Assembly: GCA_041389525.1 (NCBI GenBank)
Contig: JAWKRR010000003.1
Span: forward strand, 62,001 to 126,000
Length of the DNA: 64,000 nt
Direction of reading: 5' to 3'
Origin: JACKFB01 sp041389525
GTDB taxonomy: Bacteria; Myxococcota_A; UBA9042; PHBI01; JACKFB01
The notes beneath the pieces are model-generated. The model worked only from the letters and a program-made list of their open reading frames with translations. It was not told the DNA's origin and did no database searches. Positions 51,335-59,847 of the stretch are shown here, piece by piece; the stretch's first letter is position 1; every line of letters begins with the position of its first letter. A program made the translations under genes and the position numbers.

Positions 51335-53731
51335 TCAGGCGACGTCGTTGTTGGGCCGGGGGGCTGGCCGGGCGCCTAGGCTGCTCGTGATGACCGTGAT
51401 CCCCAAGCCGGCGGCGGCGGCGGCTCCGAGGGGGAGCATGCCGAGGGCGGCCAGGGCTGTGACGGCGATGGTCTGAAGGGCGATGAGCTCTTGGGCGCGG
51501 CGGATCCGGCGGCGGGCTTCGAAGGCCAGGGCGCGGGCGTCGAGGAGGCGTGAGAGCTCCTCGGGCATGATCGTGAGATCGTCGGTGAGGCGGCCGAGGC
51601 CAAGGCCGGTGCCGAAGACGACGCCGGTGTCGGCTGCGCGCCGGGCCGCCACACCCGCGCCGGGGCCCGTGACCATACCGACGCGCCGGGAGCGGTGCCG
51701 ACGTCGCTCGGCGACCCAGGCCGCCGCCGCCTCGCCGCCGAGGGCGCCCTGCACGTGGGGGATGCCGAGGCGCTCGCCCGTCACCTCGAGCGACGTGTCG
51801 CCATCGGGGCTGATCAGCGCCAGCTCGAGGCCCCCGGCGGCCAGGGACTCCATCACGCGGCGGGCGTCAGGTCGCGGCTCGTCGCGGAGATCGAAGCGCG
51901 CGATGAGCTCTGAACCCCGCGCGAGATAGACGTGGGAGCCGCAGCTCTTGTCCCCGCCCGCGCTCGCGTCAGCCTCCGCGGCCTCGAACGCCGCCAGCCA
52001 CGGGTGGGCGTCCTGGGCCATCGCGACGCCGGCCTGCTGCATCAGGTGCCCATTGCCCAAATGCACGGTCTCGCCGGTCCGAAGCTGCCCCCGCACCCCC
52101 AACCCGGGCAGCGCCTCCCGCCCCGTGATCTCCGCCGCCGCATTGACGTCCTGCATCTCCGCGCGGGCCAGCGCGCTCAACGCAGGCGAGTCCGGGTGAT
52201 CGTCCTCGTCGGTCAGCCCCAGCAGCAGCCCCAGCGCGCCGTCGCGGTCCTCGCCCGGCGCCACCCGCCACATCCCGGCGGTCGGACGCCCGGCCGTCAC
52301 CGTGCCGCTCTTGTCGAAGATCAGCTCGTCCAGGTCCGCGACCCGCTCCAGACTCCCGGCGTCGCGAAAGAGGATCCCGCGCTCCACGGCGCTGGCGATC
52401 AGCTTCGGGTGCGACACGGCCCGCGCACGCGCCGCCGCCACCACCGCGGTCGCCAGCAGCACCCCGATCGCCCCGTGCAACGCGCCGCCGCTCACCGAGC
52501 CCGCGCTGCCCTCGGACAGCCAGCGCCACGCGAACACGCCAAGCGCGGCGACGATCGACCCACCAGCCGCCCAGCGACCTGCCGCCGTCGCCTTCGCCTG
52601 CAGCCACACGTCGGCGCGCTCCAAGCGGTCCAGCAGCTTCGCCACCCGCGCGATGGACGACGCCCGCGCGTCAGCGACCGCCCGCAGCGCGATTCGCCCC
52701 TCGAGGATCCGCCGCCCCGCGAAGAGCCGCTCGCCCGGCGCGCAACGGCGGCTGCTCTGCCCCACCAGCACGCGCCGCTCGTCGAGGACCGCCTCCCCCG
52801 CGACCACCACGCCGTCCGCCGGGACCGCCATCCCGCCGACCACCACCACGATATCCTCTGAGGACACGTCCGACGCCGACAGCGCGTAGAGCGCGTCGCC
52901 CTTCACAACCCACGCGTCTTTGGGCGCCATCGCCGACACCGCCTCCGAGGGACCGCGGGTCAGATCGTGGGTCCTGCGCAAGCGCTCCCCCAGCGCGATG
53001 GTCCCGACGAGCAACAGGACCGCCGGTGCGAAATGCGGTTCCGCCCGTCCGGAGCTGAGAAATACGGCCAGATTGCCGACGATCAGCCCCAGGGCGACGA
53101 AGATCGGCAACGCCTCGGCCGACGGCCGCCCTCGCAGCGTGCGCGTCACGGTACGCAGCAGCAGCGGCCCGCCGCCCCACAGCACGGCCGCCAGCACCAG
53201 CAGCACCTCCGCGTTGATGGCCAGATCCTGCCCCTGCCCGGGTGAGACGAGGCCGAACTCGTGCGCCAGCCCCGGGATCAGCGAGATCGCCCCCAGGGCG
53301 ACGAGGCGGCGCACGCTGCGGCGTAGCTTGGCCTCCGCGGGCGCTCGCTCGGCGTCCTCGGGGCTCGCCTCAGCGACCGCCGACGCTCCCTCCTCGGCGA
53401 CCAGCGCGCCGATGAACTCGCGGCGATGCGGGAAGTCGACCGCGCTGACCACCAGCTTGCCCAACCGCTCGTCCACCCGCGCCTCGTGAAGGCTGGGGAC
53501 CAGCATCAGCCTGCGCTCGAGACGGCGCGCGTGCTGCACGTCGAGGATCCCGCGCAGCTTGAAAGTCCAGCGCATCAGCCGCGGCGGAGAGCCGTGCGCG
53601 GACTCGAGGATCCCCTCGATGTCCACGGCGTCCACCGCGTCGCCGCGCCCACCCTGCGGCGTCGCCTCCTCCTCACCGACCTGCAGCTCGATGACGCGTC
53701 GCGGGGCGCTCGACCGTTCCGGGTTCGTCAC
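51335..53731 (-). CDS. Degenerate heavy-metal P-type ATPase homologue
   Basis: 798 residues with the full P1B topology. An HMA-like N-terminal region (about 50-115) lacks CxxC. Four helices lie between about 143 and 250, two more near 390-435, and two at the C-terminus. The N-domain is recognisable (PGLGVRG, LGNGHLM, DDHPDSPAL) and the phosphorylation Asp is kept in IFDKSGTVTAGRP (Asp473, DKTGT changed to DKSGT). The transmembrane CPC position reads TAV (about 428-430), the actuator TGES reads VGQS, and GDGxND reads TGPGAGVA. It is therefore probably not an active metal pump. GTG 53731 has GGAGGGGG at 7 nt and overlaps queG by GTGA. It ends at 51335, 60 nt from the tRNA terminator. Confidence 0.85.
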   Translation of the reverse strand: MTNPERSSAPRRVIELQVGEEEATPQGGRGDAVDAVDIEGILESAHGSPPRLMRWTFKLRGILDVQHARRLERRLMLVPSLHEARVDERLGKLVVSAVDFPHRREFIGALVAEEGASAVAEASPEDAERAPAEAKLRRSVRRLVALGAISLIPGLAHEFGLVSPGQGQDLAINAEVLLVLAAVLWGGGPLLLRTVTRTLRGRPSAEALPIFVALGLIVGNLAVFLSSGRAEPHFAPAVLLLVGTIALGERLRRTHDLTRGPSEAVSAMAPKDAWVVKGDALYALSASDVSSEDIVVVVGGMAVPADGVVVAGEAVLDERRVLVGQSSRRCAPGERLFAGRRILEGRIALRAVADARASSIARVAKLLDRLERADVWLQAKATAAGRWAAGGSIVAALGVFAWRWLSEGSAGSVSGGALHGAIGVLLATAVVAAARARAVSHPKLIASAVERGILFRDAGSLERVADLDELIFDKSGTVTAGRPTAGMWRVAPGEDRDGALGLLLGLTDEDDHPDSPALSALARAEMQDVNAAAEITGREALPGLGVRGQLRTGETVHLGNGHLMQQAGVAMAQDAHPWLAAFEAAEADASAGGDKSCGSHVYLARGSELIARFDLRDEPRPDARRVMESLAAGGLELALISPDGDTSLEVTGERLGIPHVQGALGGEAAAAWVAERRRHRSRRVGMVTGPGAGVAARRAADTGVVFGTGLGLGRLTDDLTIMPEELSRLLDARALAFEARRRIRRAQELIALQTIAVTALAALGMLPLGAAAAAGLGITVITSSLGARPAPRPNNDVA

Positions 53732-54741
53732 GACGATTCCCCCTCCACATCCACGGCGGCCGCGTTTCGCGCCTGCACCAAGCGCACCACCTCGCCCAGC
53801 CGCCGACCGTCCGTGCGCCGAACCGCCGACTTCGGAAAGCGCGCCTTGAACTCCGCCTCGTCGAGCCCGGCCAAATCGGCGAGCTTCGGGCGGATGTTGG
53901 CCGGGCGCGCCCGCAACGGCAACTGCGCCGTCGGTTCCGCCCGCCGATTCCACGGGCACACCTCCTGGCAGATGTCGCAGCCGAAGATGTGTTGCCCTAG
54001 CTGCGCCGGGTCGATGAGGCTCAGCGGGTCCGCGCTCTCGATGGTCCAGTTCGCGATGCAGCGCCGCGCGTCGAGGACGTAGGGCTCGACAAAGGCCGAG
54101 GTCGGGCACGCGTCGAGGCAACGCCGGCACCCGCCGCAGTGGTCCGTCTCGGCCTCGTCCACCGCCAGGTCGAGCGGCGTCAGCACCTCCGCCAGGAAGT
54201 ACCAAGATCCCCCGGGGCGATTGATGAGCAGCGTGTTCTTGCCGATCCAACCGAGCCCGGCGCGCGCGGCGAAGGCCTTCTCCAAGACCGGCCCCGTGTC
54301 CACGAAGATGCGGTGCTCCGTGCTCGCGTAGCCAAGCGCTGGGTCGTCGGCGAAGAGGCGCACGAGCCGCACCAGCATCTGCCGGACGTGCGCGTGGTAG
54401 TCCTTTCCTCGCGCGTAGCGAGCGATGTAGCCCTCATCGGGCGCGGGCGGCGACGCCAGATACCCCGGCGCGTCATCGGCATAGGACACGCCCAGCATCA
54501 CCACGGAGCGCGCCGACGGATGCACCCGGCGCACGTCCCGCCGCATGTCCGGGTTGTCGGTGAGCCATGTCATATCGGCCCCGTAGCCGGCGTCCATGGC
54601 GCGCGAATAGCGTTCCCAGGCCTCCGGCAGCGCAGTCGGCGCGACCCCGACCAGGTCGAACCCCACGGCCCGCGCGTGCGCTTTGACCCGCGCCGAGCGA
54701 CCCGCCGCGTCCAGCGCCTCGCCCGGCAGCGAATCACCCAC
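53728..54741 (-). CDS. queG: Epoxyqueuosine reductase QueG
   Basis: 337 residues from GTG 54741 (GTG 54810 is an alternative with 23 more residues). The cobalamin-dependent catalytic region is FVDTGPVLEKAFAARAGLGWIGKN, with the catalytic Asp in VDTGP. Two [4Fe-4S] clusters are formed by CGGCRRCLDACPT, with CIANW, and GCDICQEVCPW. HEAT-like C-terminal helices (PKSAVRRTDGRRLGEVVRL) follow. It reduces epoxyqueuosine to queuosine in tRNA. The stop overlaps the P-type ATPase-like gene by GTGA. The start faces the divergent lipoprotein at 54840. Confidence 0.92.
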   Translation of the reverse strand: MGDSLPGEALDAAGRSARVKAHARAVGFDLVGVAPTALPEAWERYSRAMDAGYGADMTWLTDNPDMRRDVRRVHPSARSVVMLGVSYADDAPGYLASPPAPDEGYIARYARGKDYHAHVRQMLVRLVRLFADDPALGYASTEHRIFVDTGPVLEKAFAARAGLGWIGKNTLLINRPGGSWYFLAEVLTPLDLAVDEAETDHCGGCRRCLDACPTSAFVEPYVLDARRCIANWTIESADPLSLIDPAQLGQHIFGCDICQEVCPWNRRAEPTAQLPLRARPANIRPKLADLAGLDEAEFKARFPKSAVRRTDGRRLGEVVRLVQARNAAAVDVEGESS

Positions 54742-54839
54742 GCCGCGCCACCGCCGCCGCACGCCCGCACATGACAAGCCCGCCCCGCCCCGTGAAAAGG
54801 ACTCGGCCACTCAACCGGCTGCTGATAGCCTGCCCGCCT

Positions 54840-55100
54840 ATGCGCGTCCTCCTCACCGCCATCCTCCTCGCCTGCCCCGCGCTCGCGCCCGCCGGCTGTC
54901 GGAGCGACCCCGCGGCCCGATGCGCCGAAGCCTACGATCACATGATCACCCTCGCCAAGCGCCCTCCTGCGGCCGAGGCGCGCGATCCGTTCATCGAGGC
55001 CTGCGTCACCGCCTGGGACGTCCAGCGCCATGACTGCCTGATGGCCGCGACCGACGCCGACCAAGCGCTCGACTGTCGGGGCCAGCGCGGCAACAATTGA
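54840..55100 (+). CDS. Small lipoprotein, Cys-rich
   Basis: 86 residues from ATG 54840. The signal peptide MRVLLTAILLACPALAPAGC carries the lipobox APAGC (Cys20). The mature part has cysteines in ARCAEAYDHM, EACVTAWDV, DCLMAATD and LDCRGQ, spaced about 26, 13 and 14 residues apart. No known function. The open frame continues upstream, but that would bury the signal peptide. Confidence 0.7.
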   Translation: MRVLLTAILLACPALAPAGCRSDPAARCAEAYDHMITLAKRPPAAEARDPFIEACVTAWDVQRHDCLMAATDADQALDCRGQRGNN

Positions 55101-55161
55101 CGCCTAGCCTGACGACGGCGCCAGGAACGGTTCGCAACGGGCACGCCCACTGAGGAACGCC

Positions 55162-55536
55162 ATGGACGGTCGCTCAGCCACCCGCCAGCGTTTTCGCGCC
55201 ATGTTCCTCGCGCAGCTCGACAAGAGCCGCGCTCGCATCGCCGCCCTCCCGCTCGACGAACCGGCGTCGGCCTCCGTGCTCGCGGATGTGCTCCACCAGC
55301 TCATCGGCAGCACCAGCGCGGTCGACCTCGTGGAACTCGGGATCCTGTGCCGTTACTGCGAGCAGCGTTTGCGCGCGCTCGAGCGCGTCGGTTTTTCACC
55401 GGCCGCCGAGCCGGCGTCGCTCAAGATTTTGGGAATTCTGGACGATGTATCGGAGGCGCTACACAGCGACCGTGCGCCCGACATGACGCCGATTCGCGCG
55501 CTGTCGGAGCGATTGGCCCCCGACGCGGGCGGCTGA
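55162..55536 (+). CDS. Stand-alone HPt-like phosphotransfer protein
   Basis: 124 residues; GAGGAA 6 nt before ATG 55162. All-helical. The sequence VLADVLHQLIGSTSAVDLVELGILCRYCEQRL has the HPt helix pattern, with His45 followed by L-x-G-S (H-x-L-x-G-S), then a second helix with LCRYCE where HPt has L-C-x-x-L-E. Such a domain relays phosphate between hybrid kinases and response regulators. The match is to the short motif only; no kinase is adjacent, though two orphan kinases are in the window. Confidence 0.55.
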   Translation: MDGRSATRQRFRAMFLAQLDKSRARIAALPLDEPASASVLADVLHQLIGSTSAVDLVELGILCRYCEQRLRALERVGFSPAAEPASLKILGILDDVSEALHSDRAPDMTPIRALSERLAPDAGG

Positions 55537-55574
55537 GCCGGCCGCCTGCTCTCATCCAGACCCGTGGAGTTCTC

Positions 55575-56285
55575 ATGACGACGCCAAGGGCCCCACGCTG
55601 GCGCCGGCTAGTGATGCAATCCGTCGTCTCGTGCGTGCTGGCGATGGTCGGCGCTTGCGGTGGCGAGGAGGCCCCCGAGGCCGGCGCGGAGGGCGCTGGC
55701 GCTGACGGGGCGTCTGCCGAGGCCGCACCGCCCACGCAGGACCCGTCCAACATGATGTGGCTTGAGGTCCACGAGATGCTGACGCGCTCGCTCGAGCTGT
55801 CGCTGCACTACCAAGAGCTCGACCGCGCCAAGGCCCTGGCGATCCAGGCGCTGGCGACCGCGGGCGAGAACACCAGCCTGGGCGCCGCCGCGCAGCTCGC
55901 CTGCGCGCTGGCCGAGGAGGCCCGCCGGGACAAGAAGACCGCGCTCCGCCACCTCCGAGCGGCCGTGGATATCCTCCCCGCCAACGCCCTCGCGACCGAC
56001 GCCGTCATCGGCGCGGTGATCGCCGCCGCGAACGTGGGCGGCGAGACCGCCCAGACGGCGCGTGAAGCCCTGGACGCTTGGCAAGCGCGCCTCGAAACCG
56101 CGAGCCAGCCCGAGGCCCTCGAGGCCGTCACCCTGGCCGCCGCCACCCTGAAGGCCGACGCCGCCAAGCCGCCGCCGCCCAAGGAGATCGTCGAGGTCGT
56201 CGTGGACCCGCCGCCGCCGGAGCCCGAGTCGCCCTCGCAACCCGGCCCCCAAGACGGCCTCGAATACCCCGTCTTCATCGAGTAG
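55575..56285 (+). CDS. Lipoprotein with helical-repeat body
   Basis: 236 residues from ATG 55575. The signal peptide has a basic n-region (RAPRWRRLVMQ) and lipobox AMVGAC (Cys28). An Ala/Glu/Gly-rich linker runs to about 60, followed by a TPR-like helical body (RAKALAIQALATAGENTSLGAAAQLACALAEEARRDKKTALRHLRAAVDI) and a Pro-rich tail (PPPPEPESPSQPG). The helical repeats suggest a scaffolding role. The frame is open further upstream, but only this start gives a signal peptide. Confidence 0.78.
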   Translation: MTTPRAPRWRRLVMQSVVSCVLAMVGACGGEEAPEAGAEGAGADGASAEAAPPTQDPSNMMWLEVHEMLTRSLELSLHYQELDRAKALAIQALATAGENTSLGAAAQLACALAEEARRDKKTALRHLRAAVDILPANALATDAVIGAVIAAANVGGETAQTAREALDAWQARLETASQPEALEAVTLAAATLKADAAKPPPPKEIVEVVVDPPPPEPESPSQPGPQDGLEYPVFIE

Positions 56286-56347
56286 CAGGCGCCTCCGCCC
56301 GTCGCGAAAAACTTTCCGCCAGCGCCGCCTGGGTCGACGATGGCGCC

Positions 56348-57220
56348 ATGAACGCGCCTCCCCCTCCTCGGCTTCGCCCCTCGCTCGTCCTCGGCATCGC
56401 CCTCGGGGCCATCGCCGCCGCGGGCCTCGCCCTGCTCGGGACCAGCGTCGCCCCCTCGCCGACCATGCGCATCCCCGCCCAGGCCGTCCTGCGCGGCCAC
56501 GTCCCCGACGCCCTGCGCTACGCCACCGCCGAGGCCAATCGCCTCCGCGCCGACCCCTCCGCCTGGCCGCCGGCCCCCCTGCGCGTCCCCGGCCGCGCCC
56601 CCGTGGCCGACGAGGGCGTCTTCCACCTCCTCCCCGGCGCCCACCCCCTCGCGACCGCCTGGCTCCACCTGCCCGGCGACACCGACGCCACCGTCCGCAT
56701 CACCGCCTGGCCCACCGCCCGCGTCGGCCTCGTCGCCGCCGCCGACACCACCGGCAGCATCCTCGCCTGGCTCCCCGCCCTCCCCTCCGGCGCCGCCGTC
56801 GACCACGCCCTCGAAGCCCTCGGCGCCGCCCCCCACGCCGGCCCGCGCGCCAGCGACGACAGCGCCAGCGACGACGCCGTCGCCCTCTGCCGCACCGCCG
56901 CCGGCACCGCCATGCTCCTCCGCGGCCGCACCCCCGACTCCGCCGGCCTCGTCGCCCTCATGCGCCACCTGGGCTGCGACGCCCCCGGCGCGGTCTGGCG
57001 AGCCGGCGACGGCGCCATCCGCCTCCGCACCGGCCGCCCCCCCCGCGGCCTCCCCGCCTGGGCCCTCACACCTCGACCGGTCGACACAGCGGCGACCATG
57101 GACGATGATGCGGCCCCCGTGTTGAAGGAAATCGCAGGCGGCCCATGGATCCGAAACGCCTCTATCTTGTTGACGGAAGCACCTACATCTTCCGCGCCTT
57201 CTTCGCGATCCGATCGCTGA
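56348..57220 (+). CDS. Membrane-anchored protein overlapping polA
   Basis: 290 residues from ATG 56348. One N-terminal membrane segment (LVLGIALGAIAAAGLALLG) is followed by a soluble domain (about 40-290) rich in Ala, Pro and Arg with no recognised motif. Codons are almost all C- or G-ending (GCC, CGC, CTC), an even stronger bias than neighbours. The 3' end overlaps polA by 76 nt in another frame (57145-57220), which is unusual; the last about 25 residues (EAPTSSAPSSRSDR) could be spurious, and the overlap leaves the true end uncertain. Confidence 0.6.
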   Translation: MNAPPPPRLRPSLVLGIALGAIAAAGLALLGTSVAPSPTMRIPAQAVLRGHVPDALRYATAEANRLRADPSAWPPAPLRVPGRAPVADEGVFHLLPGAHPLATAWLHLPGDTDATVRITAWPTARVGLVAAADTTGSILAWLPALPSGAAVDHALEALGAAPHAGPRASDDSASDDAVALCRTAAGTAMLLRGRTPDSAGLVALMRHLGCDAPGAVWRAGDGAIRLRTGRPPRGLPAWALTPRPVDTAATMDDDAAPVLKEIAGGPWIRNASILLTEAPTSSAPSSRSDR

Positions 57221-59847
57221 GCAGCCCGGACGGCCTCCCGACCAACGCGGTCTACGGCTTCACGGCGATGCTCCTCAAGCTCATCCGGCAAGAGAAACCC
57301 GACGCCCTCGCCGTGGTCTTCGACAAGTCCGGCCGCAGCTTCCGCAACGATCTGTACGCGCCCTACAAGGCCCATCGCCCGCCGGCGCCGCCCGACCTCG
57401 TCCCCCAGTTCCCGCTGGTCCGCGACGTCACCCGCGCCTTCAACATCCCCGCCCTCGAGCTCGAGGGGTTCGAGGCCGACGACATCATCGCCACCCTGGC
57501 GACGCGCGCGCAGAAGGCCGGCTTCGAGACCGTCATCGTCTCGACCGACAAGGACCTGATGCAGCTCGTCGGCCCCGGCGTCGCGATGCTCGACACCATG
57601 AAGGACATCCTCTACGACCCGGCGGCCGTCGAAGCGAAGATGGGCGTCCGGCCCGAGCAGATCGTCGACTTCCTCGCCCTGCTCGGTGACTCCGTCGACA
57701 ACATCCCGGGCGTCCCCGGCATCGGCAAGAAGACCGCCGCCGATCTCCTCGGCGCTTACGATTCCCTCGACGGCATCTACGAAAATATCGGCGCGCTCAA
57801 GGGCAAGCGCCGCGAGAACCTCGAGACCTTCAAGGACCAAGCCTACCTGGCCCAGAAGCTGGCGACGGTCGCCTGCGACGTGCCGCTGGACATCGGCATC
57901 GACGCCATGGGCGTGCGCGAGCCTGACCGCGCGGCCCTCACCGAGATCTTCGGGCGCCTCGGCTTCAAGACCTGGCACCGCGAGTTCCACGAGTCTGACG
58001 CCGTCGACGCCGAGCCGCGCCTGAGCCGCGACGGCTTCGCCCTGGTGCGCACCGAGGCCGAGCTCGCCGCGCTGACCGCCGCCCTGCGCGCGGCCCCCCT
58101 CATCGCTTTCGACACCGAGACCACCGGCCTCGACCCCCGCCGCTCCGACTTGGTCGGTCTCTCCTTCGCGACCGACGAGAGGCGCGCCTGGTACGTGCCC
58201 GTGCGCCACCAGCTCGCGGGCGACGAGAGCGCGGACGAGGCGAGCGCCCACCTCAGCCCCGACACGGTCCTCGCCGCCCTGGACCCCATCCTCGCCGACC
58301 CCGCTCGCCCCAAGGCCGCCCACAACGCCAAGTTCGACATCCAGGTGCTGCGCCACGCCGGCGTGACCGTCCGCGGCCTCGCTTTTGACACGATGCTGGC
58401 GAGCTATTTGCTGGATCCGGGCCGCTACGCCCACAGCCTCGACAACGTCGCCCTGGACCGGCTCAACCACAAGACGACCAAGTTCGCCGACGTGGCCGGC
58501 ACCGGGAAATCCCAGGTCACCTTCGACTTCGTGCCGCTTCAGACGGCTCGCGATTACGCCTGCGAGGACGCCCAGGTGGTCATGGCGCTGCACTCGCTCT
58601 TCACGCCGGAGCTCGAGGCCGCAGGCCTGACCGGCCTGCTGAAGGATCTCGAGCTGCCCCTCTGTGAAGTGCTGGCGGACATGGAGGACACGGGCGTCCG
58701 CATCGATTCCGCGCAGTTGGAGGCGCTGTCCGCCGAGCTCGGCGCGCGCGCGGACCGGCTCGAGGCCGACGCCCAGGTGCTCGCGGGCGAGAGCTTCTCC
58801 CTCGGCTCACCCAAGCAGATCGGCCATATCCTCTTTGAAGTCCTGGGCTTGCCGGCCAGCAAGAAGACCAAGACCGGCTGGTCCACCGACAGCTCCGTGC
58901 TGGAGGATCTGGCGACCTCGCACGCGCTGCCCGCGCAGATCCTGGAGTGGCGGCAGGTCACCAAGCTCAAGTCGACGTACACCGACGTGCTGCCGACCCT
59001 GGTCAACCCGGACACGGGCCGCATCCACACCTCGTACAATCAGGCCGTCGCGGCGACGGGGCGGCTGAGCTCGACGGACCCGAACCTGCAGAACATCCCC
59101 GTGCGCACCGAGGACGGCCAGCGCATCCGCGAGGCCTTCATCGCGGAGCCTGGGCGCGTGCTGCTCTCGGCGGACTACAGCCAGATCGAGCTGCGCGTGC
59201 TGGCGCACATGGCCGGCGAGACCGCGATGCAGCGGGCCTTCCAAGAGGGCGCCGACATCCACGCGCGCACGGCCCATGAGCTCTTCGGGACGCCCGAGAT
59301 CGAGGTCACCCGCGAGGAGCGCTCGGTCGCGAAGACCATCAACTTCGGGATCCTCTATGGGATGAGCGCCTTTCGGCTCGCCCGTGAGCAGAACCTCAGC
59401 CGATCGGAGGCCCAGGCCATCATCGACCGGTACTTCTCTCGCTATCCGCGCATCCAGCAGTGGAAGGACCAGACGCTGGAGGCGGCGCAGAAGGACGGCC
59501 AGGTCAGCACGCTGCTGGGCCGCATCCGGCGCATCCCCGACATCGCGTCGAAGAACGTCATGGCGCGCCGCGGGGCCGAGCGGGTGGCCATCAACACACC
59601 GATCCAGGGGACCGCCGCCGACATCATCAAGCTGGCGATGGTGCGCATCCACCGCGAGCTGCCGCAGGCCGTCCCCGACGCGCTGATGGTGATGCAGGTG
59701 CACGACGAACTGGTCTTCGAGGTGCCCGAAGCGAGCGCTCAGAAGCTGTCGGATTTCGTCACGCGGGTCATGGGGGGCGTGGTACAGCTTGACGTACCCC
59801 TGGTGGTGAACGCGGCGTGGGGCACGAGTTGGCTGGAGGCCCATTGA
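57145..59847 (+). CDS. polA: DNA polymerase I
   Basis: 900 residues with all three domains. The 5'-3' exonuclease (about 1-290; LVDGSTYIFRAFFA, FEADDIIATLA, GDSVDNIPGVPGIGKKTA) is followed by the 3'-5' exonuclease, with a catalytic DxE in IAFDTETTGLDP (intact, so proofreading is probably present). The polymerase domain holds SADYSQIELRVLAHM (motif A), AINTPIQGTAADIIK (motif B region) and VHDELVFEV (motif C). Length is typical. It is overlapped at its start by the gene at 56348 and at its end by the GAF histidine kinase. Confidence 0.97.
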   Translation: MDPKRLYLVDGSTYIFRAFFAIRSLSSPDGLPTNAVYGFTAMLLKLIRQEKPDALAVVFDKSGRSFRNDLYAPYKAHRPPAPPDLVPQFPLVRDVTRAFNIPALELEGFEADDIIATLATRAQKAGFETVIVSTDKDLMQLVGPGVAMLDTMKDILYDPAAVEAKMGVRPEQIVDFLALLGDSVDNIPGVPGIGKKTAADLLGAYDSLDGIYENIGALKGKRRENLETFKDQAYLAQKLATVACDVPLDIGIDAMGVREPDRAALTEIFGRLGFKTWHREFHESDAVDAEPRLSRDGFALVRTEAELAALTAALRAAPLIAFDTETTGLDPRRSDLVGLSFATDERRAWYVPVRHQLAGDESADEASAHLSPDTVLAALDPILADPARPKAAHNAKFDIQVLRHAGVTVRGLAFDTMLASYLLDPGRYAHSLDNVALDRLNHKTTKFADVAGTGKSQVTFDFVPLQTARDYACEDAQVVMALHSLFTPELEAAGLTGLLKDLELPLCEVLADMEDTGVRIDSAQLEALSAELGARADRLEADAQVLAGESFSLGSPKQIGHILFEVLGLPASKKTKTGWSTDSSVLEDLATSHALPAQILEWRQVTKLKSTYTDVLPTLVNPDTGRIHTSYNQAVAATGRLSSTDPNLQNIPVRTEDGQRIREAFIAEPGRVLLSADYSQIELRVLAHMAGETAMQRAFQEGADIHARTAHELFGTPEIEVTREERSVAKTINFGILYGMSAFRLAREQNLSRSEAQAIIDRYFSRYPRIQQWKDQTLEAAQKDGQVSTLLGRIRRIPDIASKNVMARRGAERVAINTPIQGTAADIIKLAMVRIHRELPQAVPDALMVMQVHDELVFEVPEASAQKLSDFVTRVMGGVVQLDVPLVVNAAWGTSWLEAH
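59835..59846 (+). promoter_or_regulatory. Ribosome site and TTG start of the GAF kinase
   Basis: GGAGG (59835-59839) lies 4 nt before TTG 59844, which overlaps the polA stop as TTGA. The GTG at 59817, within the polA end, has no ribosome site of its own. The TTG start is therefore preferred. Confidence 0.55.

Noticed and set aside
51335..53731. A functional copper/zinc-exporting ATPase
   Set aside because: CPC, TGE and GDGxND motifs are all missing, so the usual annotation would be misleading.
56518..58593. A 691-codon minus-strand frame opposite polA
   Set aside because: Antisense to polA and the gene before it; composition typical of shadow frames.
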